DNA of 64,000 nucleotides from Arthrobacter saudimassiliensis. Its GTDB lineage: Bacteria > Actinomycetota > Actinomycetes > Actinomycetales > Micrococcaceae. The DNA lies in NCBI GenBank assembly GCA_900016675.1, contig LN483072.1, positions 1-64,000 of the forward strand, in the 5' to 3' direction. Positions within the stretch are counted from its first letter, which is position 1, and each line of letters begins with the position of its first letter. This document shows positions 39,190 through 48,578 of the stretch, piece by piece. The position numbers and the translations under genes are program-made. Under the pieces are notes generated by a model that saw only the letters and a list, made by a program, of their open reading frames with translations, did no database searches and was not told where the DNA came from.

Positions 39190-40209
39190 GTGCTGCAGAA
39201 AACGCGCCGCCGGCACCGGCAGGGCCTCGGCTGGATCTCCGGCCTGGCCCTGCTGGTGCTGCTGGCGCTGGTGAGCCTCGCCGTCGGCTCCCGCCCCATT
39301 GCGCCCGCCGAGACCTGGGCCGCCCTGACCGCCTTCGATCCCACCCGGAACGCGCATCTGCTGGTCCGCGAACTGCGCCTGCCGCGCACCGTCCTGGCGA
39401 TCTGCGTCGGGGCGGCCCTCGGTCTGGCCGGAGCCCTGATGCAGGCGCTGACCCGCAACCCGCTGGCCGAGCCGGGCATCCTCGGCGTGAACTCCGGCGC
39501 TGCGTTCGCCGTCGCCGTGGGCCTGGGGTTCTTCAACGCGAACGCACCGATGCAGTACATGTGGTTCGGGTTCGCCGGCGCCGCCGCAGCCTCGGTGGTC
39601 GTCTACCTGCTGGGCCGGGCGCACGACGCCGGGACCAACCCGGTGCGCCTGGTCCTCGCCGGCGCGGGCCTGTCGGTGATGCTCGGCGCGGCCACCTCGA
39701 TCCTGCTCATTGCCGGCACCGAAGAGAACCTCACCGCCTACGCCGCCTGGGCCACCGGCTCCCTGCAGGGCCGCGGCTGGGACGTGCTGCCCTGGGTGGC
39801 CGGCGCCTGCGCGCTGGCGATCGCCGCCGCCCTGCCCACCGCGCCCAGCCTCGACTCGCTCTCCCTGGGCCGGGACCTGGGCCGCACCCTGGGCGTGCGG
39901 ATGCGCACCACCTGGCTCACCGGCACCGGCGCCATCCTGCTGCTCGCCGGCGCCGCAACCGCCGCCGCCGGGCCCATCTCCTTCCTCGGCCTGGCCGCCC
40001 CGCACATCGCCCGGCTGGTCACCGGACCGAACCACCGCCGGCTGTTGCCCTTCTCCATGCTGCTCGGCGCGCTGCTGCTGCTGGTCGCCGATATCCTCGG
40101 CCGCACCGTCGCCGCGCCCGCCGAAATCGGGGCCGGCGTGATGAGCGCCCTGGTAGGCGCCCCGTTCTTCATTGCCCTGGCCCGCCGCCGGAAGCTGGTG
40201 AAACTGTGA
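39190..40209 (+). CDS. siderophore ABC transporter permease (FecCD)
   Basis: A 339-residue FecCD/BtuC-type permease with about ten membrane spans. Family phrases: LRLPRTVLAICVGAALGLAG, LMQALTRNPLAEPGILGVNS, and LLLVADILGRTVAAPAEIGA near the C-terminus. The start is GTG at 39190, 25 bases after the binding-protein gene. GTGA overlap with the second permease. The two permeases form the channel that brings ferric siderophore into the cytoplasm. Confidence 0.92.
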   Translation: MLQKTRRRHRQGLGWISGLALLVLLALVSLAVGSRPIAPAETWAALTAFDPTRNAHLLVRELRLPRTVLAICVGAALGLAGALMQALTRNPLAEPGILGVNSGAAFAVAVGLGFFNANAPMQYMWFGFAGAAAASVVVYLLGRAHDAGTNPVRLVLAGAGLSVMLGAATSILLIAGTEENLTAYAAWATGSLQGRGWDVLPWVAGACALAIAAALPTAPSLDSLSLGRDLGRTLGVRMRTTWLTGTGAILLLAGAATAAAGPISFLGLAAPHIARLVTGPNHRRLLPFSMLLGALLLLVADILGRTVAAPAEIGAGVMSALVGAPFFIALARRRKLVKL

Positions 40210-41306
40210 GCATCGGAACGTCGCCACGGCGGATAGGCCCCGCCCCCGACACCGCCCCCGGCGCCGGCCCCTCCCCGATCGTCTCCCCGCGCGTCCTGGC
40301 CCTCGGGCCGGTGCGGCTGCGGGTCTCGGCCCGCACCGCCGTCGTCGGCTTCACCCTGGCCGCCGCCGCGGCGCTGCTGGCGGTGCTGTCCATGCAGACC
40401 GGCACCCTGGCCCTGGCCTTCGGGGATGTGGTGGCGGCCGTGTTCGGCAACGGGGAGCCGGGCGCCCAGGCTGTGGTGCAGCGCATCCGGCTGCCGCGCA
40501 CCGTGACTGCCCTGGCCGTGGGCGCCTGCCTGGGCGCCGCCGGCGCCACCTTCCAGTCCATCTCCCGCAACGCCCTGGGCTCCCCGGACATCATCGGCTT
40601 CACCACCGGGGCCGCCACAGGCGCGGTGGCGCAGATCGTCCTGTTCAACGGCGGCCCGCTGGCCACCGCCGGGTGGGCGGTCGGCGGCGGGCTGGCCGCC
40701 GCCGCTGCGGTGTACCTGCTCTCGCTGCGCGGCGGCGTCACCGGCGGGTACCGGCTGGTGCTCATCGGCATCGGCGTCGGCGCCATGCTCAGCGCCCTCA
40801 ACACGGTGCTGCTCGCCAAGGGCGACTCGGACCTGGCCGCGCAGGCGCACCTGTGGCTCTCCGGCTCCCTCGCCGCGCGCACCTGGGCGCACGCGCTGCC
40901 GGTGCTGGCCGCCGTCGGGCTGCTGCTGCCGCTGCTGCTGGGCCTGGGCCGGAAGCTGTCGCTGATGGAAATGGGCGAGGACGCCGCCCGCGCCCTGGGC
41001 ATCCGCACCGAACGGGTGCGGATCACCGCGATGGCCGCCGCCGTCGGGCTCACCGCCCTGGCCACCGCCGCCGCCGGCCCGATCGCGTTCGTGGCGCTGG
41101 CCGCCCCGCAGCTGGCCGCCCGGCTCACCCGCTCCCCCGGCGTGCCCATCGGCACCGGCGCGCTGATGGGCGCGGTGCTGATGGTGGGCTCCGATCTGCT
41201 CACCCAGCACCTGCCGATCCAGGCCGCCGTGCCCATCGGGCTGATGACCGGCCTGGTCGGCGGCATCTACCTGCTCTGGCTGCTGACCCGGTCCCGGCAG
41301 GTGTAA
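40206..41306 (+). CDS. second siderophore ABC transporter permease (FecCD)
   Basis: A 366-residue FecCD permease beginning at GTG 40206, coupled to the preceding stop; the longer open frame upstream is a shadow. It has an extra Pro/Ala-rich N-terminus of about 30 residues, then IRLPRTVTALAVGACLGAAG, FQSISRNALGSPDIIGFTTG and LLTQHLPIQAAVPIGLMTGL. The pairing of two different FecCD subunits is the FepD/FepG arrangement. Confidence 0.92.
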   Translation: MSIGTSPRRIGPAPDTAPGAGPSPIVSPRVLALGPVRLRVSARTAVVGFTLAAAAALLAVLSMQTGTLALAFGDVVAAVFGNGEPGAQAVVQRIRLPRTVTALAVGACLGAAGATFQSISRNALGSPDIIGFTTGAATGAVAQIVLFNGGPLATAGWAVGGGLAAAAAVYLLSLRGGVTGGYRLVLIGIGVGAMLSALNTVLLAKGDSDLAAQAHLWLSGSLAARTWAHALPVLAAVGLLLPLLLGLGRKLSLMEMGEDAARALGIRTERVRITAMAAAVGLTALATAAAGPIAFVALAAPQLAARLTRSPGVPIGTGALMGAVLMVGSDLLTQHLPIQAAVPIGLMTGLVGGIYLLWLLTRSRQV

Positions 41307-41356
41307 CCGTGACCCGCAGCCCTGACCCCCGGCATTCCGCTCCCAAGGAGGCATCC

Positions 41357-42217
41357 ATGTCCGACGTCCTCTCCGCCGAGGCCCTGACCCTCGGCTACGA
41401 CGGGCACACGATCAGCGAGAACCTGGACGTGGTGATCCCGCCGGGGTCCTTCACCGCGATCATCGGGCCCAACGCGTGCGGCAAGTCCACGCTGCTGCGG
41501 GCCCTGTCCCGGCTGCTGAAGCCGCAGGCCGGGCAGGTGTTCCTGCAGGGCCGGGAGATCGGCAGGTTCTCCACCCGCGACGTCGCGCGCCGGCTGGCAC
41601 TGCTGCCGCAGTCCTCCGCCGCCCCGGACGGCATCACCGTCGCGGACCTGGTGGCCCGTGGCCGGTTCCCGCACCAGTCGCTGCTGCGGCAGTGGTCCGA
41701 CGCCGACCAGGCGGCGGTCGACGCCGCGATGGCCGCCACCGGCGTCGCCGACCTGGCCGGACGCACCGTGGACGAGCTCTCCGGCGGGCAGCGGCAGCGG
41801 GTCTGGCTGGCGCTGGTGCTGGCCCAGGACACCCCGGTGCTGCTGCTGGACGAGCCCACCACCTTCCTGGACATCGCCCATCAGCTGGAGGTGCTGCGGC
41901 TCTGCCGGCGGCTGCATGAATCCGGCAAGTACACGCTGGTGACCGTGCTGCACGAGCTGTCGCTGGCGTTCCGGTTCGCGGACCATGTCATTGCCATGAA
42001 GGACGGGCGGATCGTGGCGCAGGGCCCGCCGGTGCAGATTGCCACCCCGGAACTGATGAAGGAGATCTACGGGATCGACGCCGTGGTGATCGAGGACCCG
42101 GGCACCGGCGGGCCGCTGGTGGTGCCGCTGGAACCGGACTCAAGGCCACGGCCGGCGGGCGCGACGGCGGCAGCCGGCTCCGGCGCCCAGGTCACCGCGG
42201 CCGGGGCGCCGGCATGA
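41357..42217 (+). CDS. siderophore ABC transporter ATPase (FecE/FepC)
   Basis: A 286-residue ATPase. Walker A is IIGPNACGKSTLL, the Q-loop is LLPQSSAAPDG, the signature is ELSGGQRQRVWLALVLAQ, Walker B is VLLLDEPTTFLD, and the switch is VLHELSLAF. GPNACGKST is the form typical of FepC/ViuC-type iron-siderophore importers. The start at 41357 is chosen for its AAGGAGG site; a GTG at 41309 is less likely. A 35-residue Ala/Gly/Pro tail follows the last strand. Overlaps the next gene by four bases. Confidence 0.93.
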   Translation: MSDVLSAEALTLGYDGHTISENLDVVIPPGSFTAIIGPNACGKSTLLRALSRLLKPQAGQVFLQGREIGRFSTRDVARRLALLPQSSAAPDGITVADLVARGRFPHQSLLRQWSDADQAAVDAAMAATGVADLAGRTVDELSGGQRQRVWLALVLAQDTPVLLLDEPTTFLDIAHQLEVLRLCRRLHESGKYTLVTVLHELSLAFRFADHVIAMKDGRIVAQGPPVQIATPELMKEIYGIDAVVIEDPGTGGPLVVPLEPDSRPRPAGATAAAGSGAQVTAAGAPA

Positions 42218-43182
42218 GCGCGCCGGGCGGAGCAGCGGCATCGACCGGCACCGAGGGCCGGGGCATGGGCATGGGAGTGCGGAGCCGGTCAGCCCAGGGC
42301 GTGCACCGGCTGGTCGTCGAATCGGTCGAGGACCTCACCCCCGGCATGCGTCGCGTGGTCTTCGCGGGCCCCGGCGTCGCCTCCTATGTGGCCGCGGGAC
42401 CGCACGTACCGAACATCAAGCTGTATTTCCCGGTTCCCGGCGCGGAGCTGGACCTGCCCGTGAAGGGGGACGGGCGCTGGAGCTTCGCGCCGGGCCAGCG
42501 TGAGCGGGTGCGCACCTACACGGTGCGGACCCTGGACCGGGACGCATCCCGGCTGGCGGTGGACTTCGTCCGGCACGGCGACGAGGGGCTGGCCTCCGCC
42601 TGGGCCGAACGGGCGGCGCCGGGAGCGGAGCTGGGCGCCCTGGGCGGCGGCGGGCTGGTGGTGCGCGACGGCGGGTGGGTGCTGCTGGCCGGTGACGAAA
42701 CCGCGCTGCCCGCGATCGGCTCCACACTGGAACGATTCTCCGCGGAACGGCCGGAGCAGCGCGGGCTGGCACTGATCGAGGTCGCAGGGCCCGAGGAGGA
42801 GCAGGACCTCGCCGCCCCGGACGGGTTTGAGGTGCGCTGGCTGCACCGCCGGGCCCGGGCGGGTGAGGCAACATCGTCCGGACCTGCCGCGCCGGCCGGC
42901 ACGACGACCCTGCTGCAGGAGGCGCTGGCCGCCGTCGAGCTCCCCGCTGCGGAGCTGGCCGCCGGGCAGGTGCGGATCTGGGTGTCGGCGGAGTCCGCCG
43001 TCGTCCGCTTTGCCCGCGCGCACCTGAAGCGGCTGGGTTTTGACCGGCGGCACCAGCTGATTATCGGATACTGGCATCGCGGCATGACCGAAACCGGGTA
43101 CACCCGCAGCACCGACCATGACCGCGAGCGCGGAGAACTGGCGGATGTGCTGCCCGGGCAGGAGCACGCCCATGCGCACTGA
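42214..43182 (+). CDS. siderophore-interacting protein, FAD-dependent ferric reductase (ViuB-like)
   Basis: A 322-residue SIP-family flavoprotein that reduces and releases iron from imported ferric siderophores. The FAD-binding motif RTYTVR (R-x-Y-x-x-R) is near residue 97. The first half is the beta-barrel (LTPGMRRVVFAGPG, HVPNIKLYFPVPG) and the second half is the NAD(P)H-binding fold (WVLLAGDETALPAIGS, VRIWVSAESAVVR, and IIGYWHRG at the end). Cytoplasmic. The C-terminus is His-rich (EHAHAH), which might bind metal. Overlaps the esterase start. Confidence 0.9.
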   Translation: MSAPGGAAASTGTEGRGMGMGVRSRSAQGVHRLVVESVEDLTPGMRRVVFAGPGVASYVAAGPHVPNIKLYFPVPGAELDLPVKGDGRWSFAPGQRERVRTYTVRTLDRDASRLAVDFVRHGDEGLASAWAERAAPGAELGALGGGGLVVRDGGWVLLAGDETALPAIGSTLERFSAERPEQRGLALIEVAGPEEEQDLAAPDGFEVRWLHRRARAGEATSSGPAAPAGTTTLLQEALAAVELPAAELAAGQVRIWVSAESAVVRFARAHLKRLGFDRRHQLIIGYWHRGMTETGYTRSTDHDRERGELADVLPGQEHAHAH

Positions 43183-44536
43183 GGCGCAGCCGACCACGGC
43201 ACCGGCGGACGTTCCACCCGGGCCCTTCCCCGACGCGCCGTTTCCGCCGCCGCGGCCGGCGGTGCCGCCCACCCCGCCGCCATCGCCCGTGCTGCCGGGC
43301 TGGTTCCGGAACCGGTGGTCGTCTTGGGGCGGCCGGCAACGGGAACAGCTGGTGGACGACCTGCCCGCCGGGTCCCTTCCGCTGATTGAGCCGGACCCGC
43401 GGGGGAATCCCGGATTCCGTGCGGTGACGTTCCTGCACCGGCACGCCGCGGCGTCGGCGGTGATCCTTTCGGCCAACGGGCTGCTGGATCACCGCAACCC
43501 GGCCGACATGGAATTCGACCGGCTCGACGACTCCGACCTGTGGGCGCTGACCCTGCGGATGCCGGCCGACTGGCAGGCCGGCTACCGGATCACCGCCCAT
43601 GTCGGGGCCGGGCTGCCGCCCTGGCGGCTGCCCGGAGCGGACCGGCGCACCGTTCGTCTGGCCGCCGACGCCGGGGCCCCGGATCCGCTGAACCCGATGG
43701 TCGGCGCCGGAATGAGCGGGGCACCGCAGTCGCTGCTGCAGCTGCCCGGGGCGCCGGACGCACCGTGGCTGGCCGCGGCGACTCCGGAGGCCGGAAGCAC
43801 GTTGCCGTCGGTGATGGGGGCTGGTGCCGGCGATCCGGCCCGCGCCCGGAGGGCCGGGGCGGCAGTCACCGGGCTGCGCGAACTGGTGGTTCGCGATGCC
43901 GGCGCCGGGCGGGACCGGTGTGTCTGGCTGTATCTGCCGCAGCTGGACCAGGACGCCGCCGACCTGCCCCTGGTGCTGCTGCACGACGGGCAGGTCTGGG
44001 CGAAGTACCTCAACCTGGCCGCCACCCTGGACGCGGCGACCGCAGCCGGGGTGCTGCCGCCGCTGGCGGTGGCGATGATCGATTCACTGGATGTGCCGAC
44101 CCGGACCCGGGAACTGTCCGGCCCGACCGGCACCGTGGATTTCGTCGCCCGGGACCTGCTGCCGCTGCTGCGCACCCGCTTTCCGGTCACGGACGATCCG
44201 GCGCGCACCGTGGCCTCCGGGGCCAGTTTCGGCGGGCTGGCCTCGCTCTGGCAGCTGGCCCGCTTCCCCGAGCTGGTGGGCGTGGCGCTGGCGCAGTCAC
44301 CCTCGCTGTGGCGGTACGACCTGGCCGATCCGCTGGCCGCCGTGGCCCAGCAGGTCCGGATCCGGATCCAGGCCGGCATCTATGAGGACACCATCCACCG
44401 GGCCGGTGAGGATTTGCACCGGGACCTGGCCCGCACCGGCGCCGACATCAGCCTCCGATCCATCACCGGCGGGCACGACTGGGCGTGGTGGAACCCCTGG
44501 CTGATCCGCGGCCTGGCGGAGCTGCTCGGACCGTAG
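43172..44536 (+). CDS. enterochelin esterase-like protein (Fes)
   Basis: A 454-residue Fes-type esterase that hydrolyses the tri-ester backbone of catecholate siderophores so iron can be released. It has an N-terminal domain (RNPADMEFDRLDDSDLW, WRLPGADRRTVRL) and an alpha/beta hydrolase domain with LVLLHDGQVWAKYLN, the nucleophile elbow ASGASFGGLAS (Ser near 355), and the catalytic His in ITGGHDWAWW. The start at 43172 is preceded by AGGAG and lies inside the end of the reductase gene. The first 40 residues are Pro-rich and unlike E. coli Fes. No siderophore synthesis genes are nearby, suggesting use of foreign siderophores. Confidence 0.88.
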   Translation: MRTEAQPTTAPADVPPGPFPDAPFPPPRPAVPPTPPPSPVLPGWFRNRWSSWGGRQREQLVDDLPAGSLPLIEPDPRGNPGFRAVTFLHRHAAASAVILSANGLLDHRNPADMEFDRLDDSDLWALTLRMPADWQAGYRITAHVGAGLPPWRLPGADRRTVRLAADAGAPDPLNPMVGAGMSGAPQSLLQLPGAPDAPWLAAATPEAGSTLPSVMGAGAGDPARARRAGAAVTGLRELVVRDAGAGRDRCVWLYLPQLDQDAADLPLVLLHDGQVWAKYLNLAATLDAATAAGVLPPLAVAMIDSLDVPTRTRELSGPTGTVDFVARDLLPLLRTRFPVTDDPARTVASGASFGGLASLWQLARFPELVGVALAQSPSLWRYDLADPLAAVAQQVRIRIQAGIYEDTIHRAGEDLHRDLARTGADISLRSITGGHDWAWWNPWLIRGLAELLGP

Positions 44537-44645
44537 GACCGCTCACGGGCGCAGCGTCCCCTCCCCGGGGCCGGCTCAGCGGGCAAGGAGCCCTCGGCCC
44601 TGATCGGCCCTGCCCGGCAGCAGAGTGCCGGCGTACGCTGGGCGC

Positions 44646-45221
44646 ATGTCCATCGAGGTGCGCCCGGCAACCGATTTCGACGATGTGGCAGCCGTTCTGG
44701 GGCCCAAGCGTCCAGACGCCACAGTCTGCTGGTGCCTGAGCTACCGGCTGACGACGTCGAAGGAGAACCGGTCGCTGGCCGGCCCGGCCCGCGGTGAGCG
44801 GGTGCGGGAGCTGCTGCGGGAGGACGTGCCGCCCGGCATCCTGGTGTACGACGACGGTGAAGCCGCAGGCTGGGCGGCGGTCCACCCACGCTCCGACACC
44901 AGCTTCGCGACCAATCGGAGGATTCCGCACCTGGACGATGCGGACCCGTGGTCCATCTGGTGCATCCGGGTCCGCCCCGGGCACCGCCGCAGGGGCCTGT
45001 CCCACCATCTGCTCCGCGGCGCCGTCGGCTTCGCCCGGGACCACGGCGCCGCCGTTGTCGAGGGCTACCCGGTGGACAATGCCGGGGCCAGAGTTGATCT
45101 CACCATGGCCTACGTGGGCACCCGTCGCCTGTTCGAGGAGGCCGGCTTTCGGAAGGCGGCGGACACCACGTCGGTGCTGGCGGGGTTCCCGCGCGTGCTG
45201 ATGCGGCGGGACATCAGCTGA
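44646..45221 (+). CDS. GNAT-family N-acetyltransferase
   Basis: A 191-residue protein with the acetyl-CoA-binding motif RPGHRRRGLSHHLLRGAV (about 113-130) and a GNAT strand order ending in LFEEAGFRKAAD. Residues 30-40 contain CWCLSYRL, a Cys/Trp-rich phrase seen in a small actinobacterial GNAT subgroup. Substrate unknown. The start at 44646 is chosen over the Met at 44625 because the first 7 residues add nothing to the fold. It stands alone, convergent with the MFS gene, leaving 21 bases. Confidence 0.85.
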   Translation: MSIEVRPATDFDDVAAVLGPKRPDATVCWCLSYRLTTSKENRSLAGPARGERVRELLREDVPPGILVYDDGEAAGWAAVHPRSDTSFATNRRIPHLDDADPWSIWCIRVRPGHRRRGLSHHLLRGAVGFARDHGAAVVEGYPVDNAGARVDLTMAYVGTRRLFEEAGFRKAADTTSVLAGFPRVLMRRDIS

Positions 45222-45242
45222 GCCACCCGCGCCTCGCAGACC

Positions 45243-46490
45243 TTACGCCCCCGCGTCGTCAGTCCCCCGGGAGCGCCGCGCGGCCGGCAGCTTCACGCCC
45301 GCCGTGACGGCCAGGGCCAGGCAGGACATCCACACCGCGCCGCCCGGGCCCAGCGGTGCAGCGACCAGGCCCGCCGCGCCCGGCAGCACCACCTGCCCCA
45401 CCCTGTTGCCCAGGAGCCGCAGCGCCAGCGCGGCACCGCGGGAGGCGGGATCCACTGCCTGCGACACCAGGGTCATGGTCAGTGGCTGCCCCAGGCCCAG
45501 GAAGAACCCGGCGAAGGCCAGCGAGAGGCCGGCCGCCCAGGCGGACCCCAGCAGGAGAGGGGTCACCGTCAAGCCGATCGCCGACCCCAGCAGCGACGCA
45601 AACACCAGCCGGTCCCGGCTCCACCGCTTCCGCAGCGGGCCCAGCAGGAGCCGGGACAGGATGGTCGAGCCGGCACGGATGGCGAGCAGCGCGCCGACGA
45701 CGACGGGGGCGACTCCTGCCTCTTCGCCCATCAGCGGCAGGAAGGAGAGCAGGATGTCGGTGGTGGCGAGCAGGGCCAGGCTGGCCAGCATGTTCGCCTT
45801 GACGCCGGGGCGGGCGAGGATCTTCCGCACGGGCTCGCTCCTGCCCGTCCCGGGACCTTCCGTGCTGCCGCGGACGGGCCGGGCCCGCCCGGCCGGGAAC
45901 CGCACCAGGCAGGTGGGCAGGGACGCCAGGGCTATCGCACCGGCCAGCAGCAGGGCCTGGTTCACGTCCTGCAGCCGATCCGCGTTGTCGACGCCGGCGG
46001 CGGAACCCAGGAGGAACCCGCCGAGCAGCGGGCCGACGAGCTGTCCGACGGCAAAGGCGGCCGTAAACCAGCCGAAGGCCGTATCGATGCGGGCCGCCGG
46101 CGCGAGTTTCGCAATGGCGGACTGTCCCGCGATGGTGAAGCACAGGTGGCCCATGCCCAGCCCGGCAGCTCCGACCACCACCACCGCCAGCCCGGGGGCC
46201 ACAGCCAGCAGCCCGCCGTTCAGCGCCAGCAGGCCCAACCCGGCCAGCAGCAGCACCCGGAGCCGCGAAGCGCGGTCCGAGATACGGCCAAGACCGATCG
46301 CGAAGGCCACCGGCAGCAGGGCGAACGACGCCGAGGCCACGCCCACCGCCACCGCGTCGCCGCCCAGCGCCAGCACCTTGTAGGTGATGAGCGGACGGGC
46401 CAGATTAATGGCGGTCTGGCTGAGCACCGCGGCGACCACCAGCGCCCACAGCCAGGCGTACGGCCGGCCGGCCGCGTTTGGTGAGGGCAT
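45243..46490 (-). CDS. MFS transporter
   Basis: A 415-residue major facilitator with about twelve spans and no recognisable subfamily signature. Features: QTAINLARPLITYKVLALGG in the first span, GLGRISDRASRLRVLLLAGL (motif-A-like loop with Asp-Arg), and a second half with ILLSFLPLMGEEAG and LGLGQPLTMTLVSQAVDP. It starts seven bases after tctA and is probably the fourth gene of that operon, although its ribosome site is weak. It may export or take up a carboxylate or a drug; nothing in the sequence decides this. Confidence 0.87.
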   Translation of the reverse strand: MPSPNAAGRPYAWLWALVVAAVLSQTAINLARPLITYKVLALGGDAVAVGVASASFALLPVAFAIGLGRISDRASRLRVLLLAGLGLLALNGGLLAVAPGLAVVVVGAAGLGMGHLCFTIAGQSAIAKLAPAARIDTAFGWFTAAFAVGQLVGPLLGGFLLGSAAGVDNADRLQDVNQALLLAGAIALASLPTCLVRFPAGRARPVRGSTEGPGTGRSEPVRKILARPGVKANMLASLALLATTDILLSFLPLMGEEAGVAPVVVGALLAIRAGSTILSRLLLGPLRKRWSRDRLVFASLLGSAIGLTVTPLLLGSAWAAGLSLAFAGFFLGLGQPLTMTLVSQAVDPASRGAALALRLLGNRVGQVVLPGAAGLVAAPLGPGGAVWMSCLALAVTAGVKLPAARRSRGTDDAGA

Positions 46491-46497
46491 GCGGCGC

Positions 46498-48003
46498 CTA
46501 GACGTCGGCTTTGGCGCGCTGCCGGATCTTGCCCACCGCGGTGATCACCAGGGCGGCCAGCAGGCCCAGATACAGCACGATCGTGATCGGGCCGTCCACG
46601 AAGACCGAGTAGTCGCCGTTGGAGGACAGCAGCGCCGAGCGCATGGAGGTCTCCGCCAGCGGCCCGAGCACGATTCCGATCATCAGCGGCGCCAGCGGAA
46701 TCCCGTACCTGCGCATCAGGAATCCGAGGCAGCCGATGGCGAGGACCATGAGCAGGTCAAAGACCGAAGCCGAGGTGGCGTAGACGCCCAGTCCGCAGAA
46801 GACCGTGATGCCCGCGTAGAGGTACGGCTTGGGGATCAGCAGCAGCTTGGCCCACAGCGGGGCAAAGGGCAGGTTCAGGATCAGCAGGACCACCAGGCCC
46901 ACGAAGAAGCTTGCCAGCAGGCCCCACACCAGCTCGGGCGCCCGGTCGAAGAGCAGCGGGCCGGGCTGGAGTCCGTACTGCTGGAACGCGGCGAGCATGA
47001 TCGCCGCCGTCGCGGATACCGGCAGGCCCAGGGCGAGCAGGGCGCCCATGGCGGTGCCGGAGTTGGCGTTTCCGGCCGCCTCGGGGGCGGCCAGGCCGCG
47101 GATGGCGCCCTTGCCGAACTGGGGATCCCGGCGTCGGCGGTCCAGGCGGCGTTCCGTACCGTAGGCCATGAAGGTGGGCACCTCGGCGCCGCCGACGGGA
47201 ATGACGCCGAAGGGGATGCCGAACGCGCTTCCCCGCAGCCAGGCGGGCAGCGCTTCACGGAATTCGGCCCTGGAGAGGAACGGCCGTCCCGCATTCCTGA
47301 TGGCCACCGCCTGGGGGTCGCGGCGGATGCGGGAGATGACGTGGAAGACCTCTCCCAGGGCCAGAATGCCCACGGTCACCGTGATGATGTTGACGCCGTC
47401 GAAGAGCTGCGGAACGCCAAAACTGAAGCGTTCCGCGCCGGAGATGCTGTCGATGCCCAGGACCGCAATGGCCAGGCCGATCACGAGTGAGACCAGCCCC
47501 TTGATCACCGAGTCGGAAACCACGGACGCGGTGGCGATGAACGCGAAGATCGACAGGGCGAAGAACTCCTGCGGGCCGAAATTGGCGGAGAGGTCCGCAA
47601 GTTTCGGCGCAAAGAACACCACCAGCACGCTGGCGATGAATCCGCCGATGAAAGCGCCGATCGCTGCTGTGGCGAGGGCCTGGGGAGCGCGGCCGTCCTT
47701 GGCCATCTGGTGGCCTTCGAAGGTGCTGGCGATCGCGGAGCCCTGCCCCGGCGTGTTCATCAGGATGGCCATGGTGGAATCGCCGAACAGGCCGCCGAAG
47801 TAGACCCCGGCGAACATGATGAACGCACCCATGGGATCGAGCGAGAAGGTGATCGGCAGCAGCAGGGCCACCGCCATCGAGGAGCCCAGGCCCGGCAGGA
47901 CGCCGACGGCGGTGCCCAGCAGGCAGCCGACCACCACCCACAGCATGTTCATGGGTGTCAGGACATGGCCGAAGCCGTCGGCCAGATTTGCCAATGCATC
48001 CAT
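46498..48003 (-). CDS. tctA: tripartite tricarboxylate transporter large membrane subunit
   Basis: A 501-residue membrane protein with about twelve spans, the large channel subunit of the TTT family. Family motifs: GCLLGTAVGVLPGLGSSMAV near residue 28, FGDSTMAILMNTPGQGSAIA, and GFLMRRYGIPLAPLMIGIVL near the C-terminus. These are the conserved Gly/Pro-rich motifs of TctA. With TctB and TctC it imports citrate or related di/tricarboxylates using an ion gradient. Overlaps the tctB stop by one base. Confidence 0.92.
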   Translation of the reverse strand: MDALANLADGFGHVLTPMNMLWVVVGCLLGTAVGVLPGLGSSMAVALLLPITFSLDPMGAFIMFAGVYFGGLFGDSTMAILMNTPGQGSAIASTFEGHQMAKDGRAPQALATAAIGAFIGGFIASVLVVFFAPKLADLSANFGPQEFFALSIFAFIATASVVSDSVIKGLVSLVIGLAIAVLGIDSISGAERFSFGVPQLFDGVNIITVTVGILALGEVFHVISRIRRDPQAVAIRNAGRPFLSRAEFREALPAWLRGSAFGIPFGVIPVGGAEVPTFMAYGTERRLDRRRRDPQFGKGAIRGLAAPEAAGNANSGTAMGALLALGLPVSATAAIMLAAFQQYGLQPGPLLFDRAPELVWGLLASFFVGLVVLLILNLPFAPLWAKLLLIPKPYLYAGITVFCGLGVYATSASVFDLLMVLAIGCLGFLMRRYGIPLAPLMIGIVLGPLAETSMRSALLSSNGDYSVFVDGPITIVLYLGLLAALVITAVGKIRQRAKADV

Positions 48004-48578
48004 CAGAAGATGCCTCCCAGGATTCCGGCCGGCAGGTTGAGGCCCAGTCCGGCGCCGAATGCCAGCTGGATCAGGGATGAAAGGACCAGTGCCAGGCTGA
48101 GGTCAAAGACGAACCGCCGGCTGCCCACGGCGTAGGCCACGGAAAAGAAGAGCAGGGCAGCGGCCAGAATCCACCCCAGCGGCTCGATGAGCAGGGCGAA
48201 GGCGAGGAAACCGCCGAAGGCGACGCCCAGGGCTTTCCAGTCGGAGTACATCCGGGGCGCCTCGGCCGCGCTTTCCGCCGGCAGCGCACCCGTTGTCCCG
48301 TTCTCCTGGACCGGAGCCGGTGGCGCCGGCGGGGCGGGACGCCGGATGGTGTCCAGGGCCAGCAGGGCGGACAGGACATAGCCGGCCACCACGATCAGGG
48401 TGGGGAAGAACTTCGGTCCGGGGCTGGCGGCGCCCTGGGGCACCGTCATGGTCAGGATCCCGATCAGCAGATAGGTGGAGATGCCGGCCAGGACAAGCGC
48501 GACGACGAGCCCGCTGCGGCCGTGCCAGAACCCGTGGTCTTTCTGCTGTGCACGGCTTTCCGTTGTCGTGGCGCTCAC
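48003..48578 (-). CDS. tctB: tripartite tricarboxylate transporter small membrane subunit
   Basis: A 191-residue four-span protein of the TctB family. The first span follows GRSGLVVALVLAGISTYLLI. GAASPGPKFFPTLI is the family's conserved Gly-Pro region, and a Pro/Ala-rich cytoplasmic loop (RRPAPPAPPAP) precedes the last two spans. It lies between tctC and tctA with overlaps on both sides (ATGA with tctC), so the three are made together. Confidence 0.88.
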   Translation of the reverse strand: MSATTTESRAQQKDHGFWHGRSGLVVALVLAGISTYLLIGILTMTVPQGAASPGPKFFPTLIVVAGYVLSALLALDTIRRPAPPAPPAPVQENGTTGALPAESAAEAPRMYSDWKALGVAFGGFLAFALLIEPLGWILAAALLFFSVAYAVGSRRFVFDLSLALVLSSLIQLAFGAGLGLNLPAGILGGIF

